From Tenebrio molitor (taxonomy: Eukaryota; Arthropoda; Insecta; Coleoptera; Tenebrionidae): a DNA stretch of 64,000 nucleotides. Position 1 is the first letter of the stretch; each line of letters starts with the position of its first letter. Positions 34,291-46,567 of this stretch are shown here, piece by piece. The DNA lies in assembly GCF_963966145.1 (NCBI RefSeq), contig NC_091053.1, positions 12,648,001 through 12,712,000 on the forward strand, given 5' to 3'. Below the pieces are notes generated by a model. It ran no database searches and had not been told where the DNA came from. It worked only from the letters and a program-made list of their open reading frames with translations. The position numbers and the translations under genes were made by a program.

Positions 34291-34313
34291 TTTTTTAGAA
34301 ATATTTATGTATA

Positions 34314-35220
34314 CAGGGTGTCTCGACGAAAATGAGCCAGTTAAATAATTTCTGAAAGATTATTTTTTTGTAAAATGCAAAAACGCGTTAAAAGAATACC
34401 AAAAGAGACGCAGTTTGGCGTATTTGCGTTTGATCTAAATGTCACCGTTTAAAGTGCCAATTGTGAAGATAGTTCCGACAATGTGGTTATCAAGAATTCT
34501 TGCCCTCATGTTAAGTGTCAAAGGCCGTTGTGTCCGTCTCCCTGAGAATAAATGATGATCATGGTCGCTTCAACACCTTCAACAATGTCTATTCAGCATC
34601 CCATTTAAGAAACAAGTAGCTTCGACTGAAAAACAGATATTGTACAAGAAAGAAAGAAAGAACTCGCAGTGTCTGAAATTTTTCTGACTACTGCGCAGGG
34701 TCTATTATGACCCATAACGTTCATTTCGACATTTTCATTCCTCACTGGCCTCCAAGATCGTTCAAAATGAATTTAGTTCAAAATGTGTTTCTAATATAAA
34801 AAACAATTTATATTCTTTTGGTTAAAATGTAAATCATTACGTTTTACTTGTTGCATAACGAACACGTTTTCAAATTGAATGTTTATTGAATGTTAATCCA
34901 AGATTCTGACCATTTAATGTTTAGCATATTTTTAGTTTTCTTCACTACTTGACGCAATTCTGCAAAAACATAAAAAGAGTAATCGTTACATTTCCACATA
35001 ACTCGCCTATTTCTTGGCGAAATTTCAAAAATGACCAATCGCTGCATTCCTCATTAAATTACCTTTGAAATGACGGGCGGCACGTGGTATGTTCCTGTTT
35101 GAAAAAGTCGCGGGGGCTCTGGGGGTGAAAGTTAGATCAAACGCAAATACACCAGAATGCGCCCCCTTCTATTGTCCTTTTGAAGTTTTTTTTTTGCATT
35201 TTCTAAAACGATAAATCCTT
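34314..35220. mobile_element. Mariner-like relic with internal transposase fragment
   Basis: It begins CAGGGTGTCTCGACGAAAAT next to TA. An inner arm (about 34345-34443) is repeated inverted at 35125-35220, but the extreme right terminus is lost. The minus strand near 34600-34440 reads RILDNHIVGTIFTIGTLNGD, like the GIIGDxLIGPYFFxGTLNGE block of mariner-like transposases, with stops around it. An AAGAAAGAAAGAAAG run lies near 34648. Confidence 0.6.
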
Positions 35221-37860
35221 CAAAGCATGCACACTAACATTGAAAGGAATAAATAACACTTTACTGTTATTCCTTCGCGTTTCCTCCCCGTCGCACCCTT
35301 TCCTCCGATCATTAAGACTACACCAGCAATCTCACATTTGCCCCGAGTGTCGCAATCCCCATGTAAACACGGATATTGTTGAGGCGAGGGCGTTTAATGC
35401 AAGCCGAATGGGAATGCTCAATTGGAACATGCCGAATAATAATAAAAGCAATAAGAGTAAGTGCCCTCGTGTACGCACCCTCGATCAGCCCCAAATCTGG
35501 ATAATCCCCTCGAAATGGCCGCTGTCGGAAGGAAAATAGTGCCAACCACCCTTATTTATTCAGCACATTCGTATCGGATATTCTCCGTATTATCGGCGTC
35601 GTTATTTATTTTGATCATTGTTTTTGCCGCTGAGGTGTCATCCCTTACGACGCCGCCCCTCCAAACAAAGCGGAACCGCTCTAATCCAACAGCTCCGGTT
35701 TGTTTGGCCGGATACTTCTCCAATGTTTTCAGGAAGCTGCATCTCTAATCCCGGGTCTTTTTGGACCCGACTGTTTTTAAACTAAATAAGAAGTTTAATC
35801 CGGAGAATGCGACGTGAATAATGACGGAGTCCCGCGTGCGGCATTAATTTACAAGCTGAGACAGATTTTGACTCATCTGGTTAAGAAAGTAGTGCAGCAG
35901 TCGTGGTCATTAATAAACATGCGCTAAAAGGCTAAACCAAAATTGAAAATGTTGCTATAGTTGTATAGTGGGAGTATCTCGGCCGGACTTACGTCCCATT
36001 GACTCTACAGACTAATAGTGTAGGTTTGCTATGGTCTTGTCCTCACTTGACTGGAGTGAGTCTTTGTCACGTGAGCAAATCGCAAGTGCTCCTGGTATTG
36101 CGCCAGACATTCTCTGGGTAGGCCTCAGTCGAAGAAAAAGTGCAAGTTATTTGCCTTCTCTAATTGGATGTTAAAATGTTTAACAGCGACAAACAGTACC
36201 ATCCCCACCCATGGAACAAATTCCCTCATCTGCATGGATTAGTATGGAAACGAGCCATGAGCCAGACCCATAAATCTGTGTCCATATCAGTGTGTCAACA
36301 GCAATTAGCGGGACCGTCTGCTAATTGGGCTAATTCGAGCGGGGGAGGGCGCTGCCGTCGCCGACCCCAGAGCCATCTGTAAAAACGACACTCTTGACAT
36401 TCGACTGGTAGTTAAACGTTAAACCAACAATCGGGATTTGCTTTGAAAGGAATATTAATGCGTCCAGCACACACCTTTTGTAATTTATTCGTCGACAACA
36501 GTTCGTCCATTTGCAGATTCGAGATTTGGACCGTTATGCAAATAGAACGGCGTGATTTATTGCAGAATTATGCGGTAACAAGCACAAACAGCATTAGACT
36601 TATCCCTCGGTTAACAAGATTTGTGGGGAGTTGCCGCAAGAGAATGAATTAGAAATGTACTGGAAATGCGGCTGCACCACTTTACGATCCGGTGTTAATA
36701 TTCTTTTGTATTTGTAGTTTTGTGTTATGTTTCTTCTGTTTTTTGCCTCATTAGGGAACAAATGAGAAATGTTAGTGGTGCTGTTACAAGACATAAATCT
36801 CGTCTGGAAGTAATGACCAATTCGAGATAACGAAACTACAGGGTGACTTGGAAAAAACAAAACACAACGGACGCCAGATTTTGACAAATTGACTTTCAAG
36901 CCAATCCTAGTCTCACATGTCACAATCAATAGGTATTAATACTTCATAGCTTCATTACTTGACGCATTGATAAATACTTCCGGCCTTGATGCTGTGCGCT
37001 CTTATCGAATTAAAAAAAAAATCGAAGTTTTTTTTAGACTGAACTAGAATGTGACAAATTCCATTTCAGAAGAAAGTTCTGAACAATTAGCAGCTCGAAT
37101 GTTTGAATAAAAGTGCGAATTAATGTCAGCGTATGAATCAGGCGCTGATAAAGGGAAATAATGAGCGAATGCGACAAAAATTCATAATAATATTTAAATT
37201 ATTATGCAGTTTGATGTTTATGTTGTGGAAAGTAGTCAGAGTACAAAGAAAAATTACTCACAGTTTAGGGAAAGCTATTCGCAGCACTATTCCCATAATA
37301 CATATTTTTTCTGGAGGATTTTTACTGCAAGCTGAATAAAGTGTGCAGCTATTAAAATGTGTTTGATGAGTAATAAAGTTTGTGTGGAGTTTTATGTGTT
37401 GCGATTAATGACTGCACTTCTTTTATTATGCCGGGATTTATTAAAGTTAACTGTAGAAATATTGCGGTGGTCGTGATGGACAAAGGTGCGAAACGTGAAA
37501 AATCACGATAATAATTACATTTTTTCCTCTGTTGTTTTATGCTTATATTGCCAGTCGAAGCTAATCCAAAGAAAATATGTAATTAAATCCGAATTTAATT
37601 TTTGTAGTGCCAAACTGTCTATAAAAATAAATAATTTCGCAGAGTTTACTCCAATCTGAATTTATCATTATTTATTGCAATTGTTATGGTAAAATTGTCT
37701 TTTTTACATTGCCTTGTAATCATCTTTTTTATTGCTTTTTTTAAATCGTTTCCACCAGCTTCTGCGGCATCGAATAAGATGAGACAGAAATGAAACTATA
37801 GGAGACAGAGAACGCATTGCAACAAGACTCCGCTGTGGTCATTGCAGTGAAACGATTCGG
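35221..37860. promoter_or_regulatory. Unique, repeat-poor stretch
   Basis: The longest block without recognisable mobile elements. It has moderate GC, homeodomain-type TAAT words (GCTAATTGGGCTAATTCG near 36320) and no splice-bounded coding exon I can defend; the open frames resemble nothing known. If the upstream sim exons are real it is intronic and a good place to look for sim enhancers. Confidence 0.3.
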
Positions 37861-37868
37861 TAGCCGAT

Positions 37869-37885
37869 CACGTGGTGTACACGTG
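37869..37885. promoter_or_regulatory. Palindromic pair of CACGTG boxes
   Basis: TCACGTGGTGTACACGTGA holds two CACGTG hexamers spaced by 5 bases in an inverted arrangement within unique DNA. ACGTG is the core bound by Sim:Tango; CACGTG also suits Max-, Mnt- or Clock/Cycle-type dimers. Confidence 0.35.
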
Positions 37886-37970
37886 ATTACTGTATTGCCT
37901 AAGTGAACGGAATATAGTGAAAAAACAGTTTCTGTATTTTTAGGATATTTATGGGGGGTATATCCAGTTG

Positions 37971-38085
37971 CGAGGGTGGTTCGTTATTTAGTTTCCCTCA
38001 CAAAAGCAAAAGACAATCCAAATTCAAACAGCTTTATGTCTCAAGGATTCTGCTTCAGGAACAATAAATCGCGAACCACCCTCGT
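37971..38085. mobile_element. 115-bp hairpin MITE
   Basis: The ends GCGAGGGTGGTTCGTTATTT and the near-reverse GATTTATTGTTCC...CGAACCACCCTCGTA are inverted. No coding content. Confidence 0.55.
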
Positions 38086-38956
38086 ATAGTCGCTACTACA
38101 GCTTTTCTTGTTTCCGTTTCTTTTCTTTAGGTATGTTGTATATTCTTCCTAATGAAATTTGAACAATTCATTTTCACAGTGTTTTTCCTCTTGTATTCTC
38201 CAGTCTCGTTTTATTTTAAATTTTTTTATTTTTCAGTTTATTTTCGATTTTCGCCAAGTTTTCACCTTTGTTCACCCTTGCTTTAAATGTTTAATAGCAA
38301 GATAACATCTGTCTTCTCTTTCTCAGCAGCGACGCTATTTTTCTGCTGCTCCTTTCCATTTTATTCGTCGAAAATGCGACGTTGGTGGTTTTTTGATTTT
38401 TGAATGGACTTTACTTAAACTTAAAAATGACAGCATTTTCTAGAACATCACTGTATATTTTACCTTCCCGAACCACTCTGTAGACAATAAACGTCCTTGA
38501 GTATAACTTCAAGGGAGTGTTAAAGGAATTCGAGTAAGTCCATCAACAATAATTTATGACCAAGTCATTTGATACTCTTAACTACTCCACATTCTACATG
38601 TACGGGGTGCATCTATAAATTAGAAGTTACGAAGTACAAGAAACACGACGATACCCACTCGCCAGTCTCTTGTTTGTTTTGCAAAAAATATGAAACCGTT
38701 GCAACAATTATTTTGTATAAATGCTGAAATAACAATAACCACCAAAACAAACATTTCTGCTCTAACCTTGACCATTATTTTTCATTTCTCTGCATTATTC
38801 AATAAAAACAATAATATTTATTTTCTTGTTTGTTAATACGTACTACACTACTGTCAAAGAAATGATTTGCTCGAAGCCACCATCTGGAGCTTCAACGGCG
38901 GCCCCGAGTGTCAAAATTGCGCGCACCTACTCGGTACATCGCACGCGAAGATGTGT

Positions 38957-39177
38957 TTTATAAATATTGGTCACACGAGTGGATAACATAACACAAGAGC
39001 AAGGTTTCAATCACGTTTCTTCGTCAGCGTTTTTCATCGGGGCCATGAGCACAGTCCCCAGATCTTTCTTTATTCCTTTATTCTGTCGTGGTGCGATTGG
39101 TGCGAGTGTGTGGTGGTTCCGGTGGTTTTATTGGAAGATGATACCGTCCAAACGGCAGCCAGGTAGCTCTGATACTG
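38957..39177 (+). promoter_or_regulatory. TATA-type promoter with a candidate first exon (possible sim promoter)
   Basis: TTTATAAATA at 38957-38966 is a good TATA box. About 80 bases further on, an ATG at 39045 opens a frame that ends at donor CTG/GTAAGG (39178) in phase 1. It reads ...MIPSKRQPGSSDT and would continue in frame into DSLARGAMKEK of the sim bHLH exon. The unusual hydrophobic residues before MIPSK suggest that part is untranslated. Assignment to sim is inference. Confidence 0.28.
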
Positions 39178-39179
39178 GT

Positions 39180-40166
39180 AAGGTGATTAACTTCGGGAGT
39201 GATGGCCGGCGTGTGAGTTTGTTGACTATGCTGTTATAATGCTGGATAAACAAGTTACCGAAGAAAAGCGGAGGTGGCTGTTATCTCGCCTGGAAAAGAA
39301 ATTTTTCGCAAAAAAAAATTTTTCGTGTCAAATTTTCAAAAATTATTTTTTTTTAAATCTTGTTCTGTATCTTGAAATGTTTCGAATGGTAATGCGAATT
39401 CGCAGCCATTTTGTTTTCGATTTCAATCAAAAAACCACCCATGTTGTATTGCCAATTTATTTGACTTTCCTATCTAAAATATCTTTTTATTTTCAATCTA
39501 AAAACATTGTCAAAAATTTTACCAAGACAAAACACGCTGAAAATAAACGTCAGAAGTGGGACGAAAAGTCAATCTCATTTGTCAAATATCTTTTGGCAAA
39601 CATTTTCTTTGCTTTGTTCGGTGTGATCTTTTGTGTCACACTTGCCCCTCCAACCGTCCGATTTTTCTGTATCTAGGTTCCGGGGGACGTAAATAAATAA
39701 AAGAGTGATGAGGAACACCTGTTCATTGTGTACCTGGACGTGTGAACCAACCCCAAAGGTCTCAGGTAGCAAATTATGTTGGTGCCACCTGGGGTTGTGC
39801 CATTTTCTAGAAATGTTACCGCCCAGACGACTTTCAGGGGTTGTGTTGTCATATGTGGCGGCCATGTTGTCTTCAGGAACAACATTCAAAAAGAACGCTT
39901 GCTTTGACATTTTATACATATACAGAGTGGCGAAAAAGTATGGATACAGCTAAATATGTATCTTGAAAACGGAAATCCGGCACACTGTTAGAAGTACATA
40001 TTTGAATTTTAACACCGTCAATTGTAATATTTTTGAAAAAAGATTTTTTTTTCTCCATTCTCTGTTGTCAGTGCTACATTGAATATTAACAACAACGATG
40101 CCATTTAGTCCTACATATACGATTATCAGAATGGCAGTAAGACAGTAGGTTGCTGTCCTCACGTAA
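39180..40166. other. AT-rich DNA with a lone MITE end
   Basis: TACAGAGTGGCGAAAAAGTA at about 39922 resembles the left end of a TA-flanked MITE, but no partner end was found. No gene recognised. Confidence 0.35.
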
Positions 40167-40347
40167 GTATCATGCGTTCATTTAAATTTGTCCCCAAAGT
40201 AGGAGTTGAAGAGTCGATTGTGAACGCACGTTATGAATTACAGATTAAGGATCAGCTGTTTAAATCTTAGTTTTTGCAGGAGTGATGCGTTCACAATCGA
40301 CTCTTCAACGTCAATTTTGAGGATAAATTTAAATGAACGCACGATAC
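40167..40347. mobile_element. R2 MITE, complete 181-bp copy
   Basis: The ends GTATCATGCGTTCATTTAAA and the reverse complement; inner arms GAAGAGTCGATTGTGAACGC. Confidence 0.8.
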
Positions 40348-40991
40348 AATTACGTATTAGTTGTTACGTGGGCGTCACGAATTATTTGATGTAACTGGTG
40401 TTACTACAGACAATATTACTAAATGTACAATTAATATAAATGCCTCCTTCAAGAAATGACTTACAACAACATCCATCATGGGAAAGCGTATCTCTATTAT
40501 ATTATAATAACTAAATCATTGTGTACTTATAATATTACTCAAGGAGCATAAATGCAAAACATGTCATTGCTACATTGAACGTCAACTCGTCAACCAAACA
40601 TTATCAGTGACGATAAGGCAGTAGACAGTGGGTTGCTACTCTTAGTTTGCTACAATTACGTATTATGTAGTTGCCACGTGGGCATTACAAATCAAAAATA
40701 ATTAAGTCACCTCGAAACATTAATGCACTTGCTTGGTGTAACTGGTATAACTACTACAGTTATTGATGAAAACAAGAATGAAGTAATAATTTCTATTAAC
40801 TTTTTCCCATCGACGCTCTTGAAATGTTTACAGGCAAAAGTTAACAAACGGAGAGTTGGTCTTGATTTTTTTTTTGTAAGTGTCAATAAAATGGTTTCCA
40901 ATAATTATTCTGACAAATTGAATTAATTTTTTCTATCCTCACTGCTTGAGCTACAATTTTAGAAAAAGTAACAAAATAAATCGATCCAAGA

Positions 40992-41117
40992 TGTCGGGTG
41001 TTCATTTAAAATGCTCCTCAAAGTTGGCGGATTACTGTTTGTGTTTTTACTCTGCAGACTGACGAGTGCGTTGACGATCGACTCTTCAAAGCCGAAATTT
41101 AAATGAACACCCGATAC
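40992..41117. mobile_element. R2 MITE, internally deleted 126-bp copy
   Basis: Both ends TGTCGGGTGTTCATTTAAAA and AAATGAACACCCGATAC are present, but the left GAAGAGTCGATTG arm is missing while the right GATCGACTCTTCAA arm remains. Confidence 0.7.
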
Positions 41118-42757
41118 ATTTATTGTTGCCAGCTTTCTTGCTGATAAAATATGAAGCAAAATTCTGTTCTCACCTTAAACTAATTTAAAATTGCTTCTCA
41201 ATTCCATTACTTCAAGGAATTTGCCACTTGTCACAAATTAAAATCTTTGCGTGTTTTTAATAATTCACTTAGTTGTAATGATAGAAAATTTGATAATTGT
41301 GGGTTGCTATTAGTTGCATTAATTCCATTGTTGAGATAGAAGTACATATCTCGTAGAATAGATCTCTTCCCACATCTTTTTCTGCAACCTTTGAAGAATG
41401 CCCTGAGCCTGCATTTGTTTTATATCTTTTTCTGGTTCCTGTGATCGCAATTTATTTACGTTGAATTTTTTTAATAGCTTTATTAAAATTACTTGAAGCA
41501 GTGTTTCATTTTATTAGTAATTTTAAAACTGTTTTTCTGATATTTGCGTAACAATTATCGGTAGATCTAGGGGGCCAACAGCTAAGTGTGGGAAACAGTA
41601 CAGTGTTGGAGGGTGATCTACTCCTCGGTTTGCAGTTCGAAGGGCTTGGAAATTTTCTGGATGCTGGATGTTTGAGGTTTGCGTTTCCCACAAGACAATG
41701 CTTTTTTGAAAATAGTCTCCTTTTTTACAGCTACACAACTACAGAGAATATTTCTTGAAATACATATTTGAATGTCGGTCGAAATAATTTTTAAGCGACT
41801 TTTGCCCTCGTGAGCTCTCTACTATTATCACTAAGCTTGCGATAGAGTCTACTAACAACTGTCCGTAGTAATAATGAAGCGGATCATTAACTGACACGTT
41901 AAAAGCGGAACAATGCTCGCTGCGACTGCTCGAAATAATGAACTCCCTAGCCTAGCACATAGATTTTGTTGCTGTAAAAACCAGCAGTCGTCCAGTAAAC
42001 CAAAAAAGTTTAACAACTGATAAGATATGGTGACAATTCAAGCAAAGGACGAATATTAATTTGGCTGACACGACGAAATCTTTTTTTAATTTAAATTTAT
42101 AGTGACGTTTTTATCAGTGGCGTGCGTATGGGAAAGTGTGATATCAAATCTTGTAAGATACTTATTGATGATTTATGTTATTGATTGAAACAAATGACAT
42201 GTTTGTTTATACATATTTTCTGGTCTGAGGTTAAGATTTCAACTGTGAAAATGATATTTGAACATCACAGTTATAGTGACAAGAGCACGTTTAAAGATGT
42301 GCGCATATTAACCAAATTAAATGTCCATAAAGTTGCATCTTTAAATCGAATTTTTGACAAATGCAGGACTTCTTGTAATTACTAAAATCATCATACACGG
42401 CTCAGTTTAGTAATTCTATCATCATTCAATAATTTAAATCGCCTAAATTCCTAAGATCTAATTTGGTAATAAGTGTCGGTGTGTCAAAAATTTAATTTGC
42501 CTCCAATTTCGGAACTCTACTTATTAATTATGGTGTCTTATGGGTCTGGTACATCTGGTCTTAGAGCACCAACTACTTACTACATTTGCACTCCCTCTCT
42601 GCATACTCTCTGTCGTCTCTGTCAATTCCTATCTTAATTGTTCCCCCTACATAATGTATTGTCTCAGAATAAATACGATTTAAATAAAAAAAATTCAAAG
42701 GTTGGTATGCAGGGTGGTAGAATGGATTTTGGTACGTAGGAACTTTACGTGCAATAG
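41118..42757. other. Unique AT-rich DNA, no gene recognised
   Basis: No repeat family or exon recognised. AATAAATACGATTTAAATAA near 42670 could be a retroelement tail. Confidence 0.35.
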
Positions 42758-43335
42758 TGAAAATCCTCTGGTATTGGCTCCCCTAATTATTTTCCAACAA
42801 AACCTTAAACACAAGTGTTGTAGAGTAAAAAAATTGTACCCAAATCCTTTTCTAATTATTTTCTAACGCCTTCTGGTTCTGTTAGACAAGAAAAATGAAA
42901 TATGTATTAAAAATCTACCGATAAAATAGTAATAGCCATGACTCCCGACAACAATAAAGTTCATTTTTTGACAAACGTAACGAGTTTGCTGATTCCTCAA
43001 AGAATGAACTCTTTTAACAAAGAAGAAAAAGTTAACTTCGTAAAATGGTATTACTCCGGATTGTCTTTTAGAGACATGCAAGCAACATTTCCTGTATTCT
43101 ATCCGCAGCGAACAACTTCAAGTTTGACATGTCAAATATCATACATTGTCATCTTTGGATGTCACCTCGGTTACGCTTCCCAGCTATTGCTATTTTGACA
43201 AATTCTTTCATTCTTTTTTCCATTCTTGTGTACTTCCGGAAGTTATTAAAAAACAAAACAAATAAGAATTGGGAACCATTTTTAAAACTCTACAACTTTT
43301 GTAATTAGGGGAGCCAATATCCGAAGATTTTTACG
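42758..43335. mobile_element. Deleted mariner-like element keeping the transposase N-terminus
   Basis: Inverted arms share GGCTCCCCTAATTA and ACTCTACAACTTTTGT (left 42758-42830, right 43288-43335). On the plus strand ATG 43004 opens MNSFNKEEKVNFVKWYYSGL, then FRDMQATFPVFYPQRTTSS, the layout of the DUF4817 N-terminal domain of insect mariner-like transposases. The catalytic part is deleted. Confidence 0.65.
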
Positions 43336-43654
43336 GTATATGGAATATTGTGTTCCCAGAAGTTTTCTAATAAAACTGTTTCAAAGTGTGATTGTCCACC
43401 TTGCTGAAAGGAATATTTGCGGAGACAAAAGCGTCCTTAAGATCTGTAAAGAAGTCCTGGTAAATTTTTGAAATCGTCACACACACGCGAGTGCAGAGTT
43501 TGATGATAATTGATTAAGTAGCCGCCCGTCAACTATTGGACGCCCATGATGTAACTTTTTTCGTTGCAAGTGGAGTGTCATTTGCAACACAGAGCATCTC
43601 GGGCAGATTTAAAAAAGCTACATCTAAATGAATCAAATTTGACATATATCTAAT

Positions 43655-43720
43655 GAATGAACGAATGAATGAATGAATGAAAGAATGAATGAATGAATAA
43701 ATAAATGAATAAATGAATAC
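43655..43720. repeat. (GAAT)n microsatellite
   Basis: Imperfect tandem GAAT/AAAT tetranucleotides. It may be the simple-repeat tail of a retroelement. Confidence 0.85.
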
Positions 43721-43909
43721 ATCTGGTGCGTGGTTTCTGCTACGGAATTCCAAAGTAATTTAATGACATTCTTTATAATTCAAACACTTCTACATCCTTC
43801 TACAATCGTCTTTCCTGCCCATTTTGGAACTGTACTTCACAATTTTTTTTTTGTAATAAACTTAAATACATCATAATGCACAGTTTTTTTATTTACAGGT
43901 TACTAAAGT

Positions 43910-44338
43910 TCATTCACGTTAAATTTTTCCTGTCAAATTGTTGTCATGTTGCAAACCTGCATCTCCTTTCCTAATAATTTTCACATTATCGTGTTGGAGC
44001 GATTTGACATCTTTAATTTTGAATGTTAGTTTGACTTAAATTTTATTCCTATCTTATTCCTGTGTAATTTTACCATGGCGGAAAGAAAAAAGTACCTAGG
44101 TTTTATTAACAGTTAATTTGAAAATTGCATTAATTAAATGTAGCCCAGAACTGAAAAATGCCTATCAAGTTGACTTGTTGACAGCGAATAACATAACCTC
44201 TGCAGTCTACGCATGACATGGTTAGGTTATCAGCCTGTATTGGCGACACACACAGCTAAAATAATATTATTGAAGAAAAAATCACACTGCCAAAAAATTA
44301 AATAATTTGACCTTGACGAGGAAAATCCAACGTGAATG
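43910..44338. mobile_element. Larger relative of the 12853-13064 foldback
   Basis: Left end TTCATTCACGTTAAATTTTT and right end GAGGAAAATCCAACGTGAAT match the termini of the element at 12853-13064, with an unrelated or more complete interior. Confidence 0.5.
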
Positions 44339-44379
44339 AATTTTACATTTAAATTGTCAAGCTAAAAATAAATACGTTG

Positions 44380-44600
44380 AAAAGAGGTTTCTTTTGTTCG
44401 ACACTGTCAGAATTTGATAATTTTCTCCTGAGGTGTGAACGGATTTTGATAAATGCCGCCACAACTTGTCAAAACGAAACGTCAAGCTAATTTTAAAGAT
44501 TTTAAGCGATTTGGAGCTCGTCGAACAAAAAAACGTCGTATTCAACTCGTGGGCTTACTCATGCCATAAAGAGCCGAATTTACACACGAACTCGTTAAAT
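44380..44600 (+). repeat. Dispersed repeat R3, copy 2
   Basis: A direct copy of the 30020-30290 repeat with small indels (AACTTGTCAAAACGAAACGT, TTTTAAGCGATTTGGAGC). Ends ACACGAACTCGTTAAATG. Confidence 0.6.
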
Positions 44601-45177
44601 GTTTTTAATATACTATTTTCAAATTTATTTCAATGATTTATTCAACAGTCGCGCCAAATAAATTTCGTATGAATATTTTTCCTGTCAATTTTGACAGAAA
44701 CATGTATTTTTGCTTAGGTATTGTTCCTGAACATTCGTTATAATATCCCTCTCAGAATTACCAGTAAAAATTAATTACTACTACGGCGGCCAAAAAATGT
44801 TGGCCGTCATTATCTTGACATTCACGTAAAATGTAAATAAACCTTTAAGAATCGTAACCTCACTTTTGATTCTTGTCATTTTGACATGGATATTGTTATT
44901 CTGACAATCAATTTAAACTGTTTAAAGTTCAGATATTCCAAAAATCCGAGATGAAGGAACAAAATTAGAGCAGTCGTACATGGATAACCTGAGGTAAACG
45001 TTCTGTGTAGTAGTTTTGAAATTAACACCCAAAAAAATGCCAATCATAATCAAGACGATAATCATAATGACAATAAAGTATGGATTACACTTTTTTTTTT
45101 GAAATGATGGCTAAAATTTTTCGACCAATCGTAAGACTTTTTGGATTATAGTGACTATTCCATTCACCTGTCATTTG

Positions 45178-45608
45178 TTAAAAATGGACCAATAAAAACA
45201 CAATTTTACACATATTCCCACTCGTGGAAATTGTATCAATAATACCACTAGTGATCCCAGCGATAATTTTTAACAAATGAATGCAGCCTTGAGAATTGCT
45301 TCCAAATGGACTCACGTGTCTTTTTTGTGTTGTTGGAAACATTTTCTTCGATTTCTGCGTTAATTTCTTCTTCCGATTTGCTGCCAAATTCCCAAAGTTG
45401 GTTCATGGAATAGTCCTCCGAATACAACTCGTAGTCCAAATTATGTAGACTATTTTTCAAACTGGTTTCACTCATTCAATTGTGCTTGGGAATCTCACTC
45501 GTGCTGACGCACTCGACACTCGTGGATTCATTCCCAAGCACAATTGATAATTCGTGACCAGTTTGAATAATAATCGACATAATTTGGACTACTCGTGGTA
45601 TTATAAAT
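45178..45608 (-). mobile_element. Palindromic element with a relic reading frame (possibly Crypton/KIAA1958-like)
   Basis: On the minus strand ATG 45475 opens a 75-codon frame (MSETSLKNSLHNLDYELYSE...) with an acidic stretch and NNTKKTRESIWKQFSRLHSF. The latter recalls the NTKKxxxxxWKxF start of tyrosine-recombinase-like proteins (Crypton or KIAA1958 type); this match is from memory and weak. The first 60 bases recur inverted at 45548-45608 around a central hairpin (CAATTGTGCTTGGGA at 45477, its reverse to 45547). Confidence 0.4.
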
Positions 45609-46029
45609 GATAATTCGATAATCCTTTATGTTTCTTTTCAAATGTTTTTATTTTTATTTTTCAAGGCAACGCTGAATACTAGTATCACATTTTTTACTTT
45701 TATGTCAAATGTCAATATGTATCGTCAACTTCCTACGAGCAACTTGCAACCATTTTAAGGATTCTATGAAATAATCTTACTGAATTACTTTCGTTCTTCT
45801 GAAATAATCTGTTGTAATACTCAAGTTGATTTTAAAACGCAACACTCGTGATATTTTTTTGACAAATTTTCCTGTGCGCGCCTCGGGAAATTAAAACGTC
45901 AAAAAATGACACTCGTAGTTGCTAATCAACTTTCGTATTACTTTGTTCTTGCATTATTAACATCACAATCTTTTCCCAATCAGAGTGACTTTTTCGTTTC
46001 TTCATTCAGAGTTACATAATTAATCCCGC

Positions 46030-46200
46030 TTGTGTATATCATACTCATAGTATTGTCTGCAAACCGTTAATTGTACCTACAATATTTCACATGCCCAACA
46101 ATTTGATTAACGACAAACAACATACGCCCTAGTACGGTTCCTTGAGGAACACCGTTTTCAGCGAGAATACACTCTCACAGATTTTATCTCCAAATTTAGC
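46030..46200 (-). pseudogene. Non-LTR reverse transcriptase fragment
   Basis: The minus strand reads NGVPQGTVLGRMLFVVNQI, then after a stop FADNTMSM. These match the GVPQGTVLGPLLF and FADDT catalytic motifs of LINE reverse transcriptases, with about 15 codons too few between them. Decayed. Confidence 0.65.
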
Positions 46201-46567
46201 CCTTGTTTTCTATTAGTTAAAGAGACCCCAACACATTTCCTTTCACATTCGTAGTTTCAAAGCACGTTTTGGTTGAACCACCACATATTTTATTTTCGAT
46301 TGCCTAGACCTAATCGGCATAGCTTCACAAGAATTTTCTTCCCGGAATTCAAATTGTTCGCCACCTAACAGAACATTTTTGTCTGTTTTGATTCTTTTTC
46401 TTTCTTCTTTGATAAGATTCTCATTTATTTGTTTTTGTCAAATTTTGTACTGTTTTTTTTTATTTACCTACCAACACAACTTCGGCTTTGGCTTCTAATC
46501 ACTTTTTTGAATATATTTTTTCCATTTTAATTTTTTTCTTATTTGTTTACTATTTATTCTTCTAAAG

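Noticed and set aside
35240..35748. Two overlapping open frames of 95-99 codons
   Set aside because: No domain, no good splice context and low-complexity composition; likely chance frames in GC-richer unique DNA.
43655..43720. CRISPR-like or satellite array
   Set aside because: It is a tetranucleotide microsatellite with no spacers; CRISPR is not expected in an insect genome.
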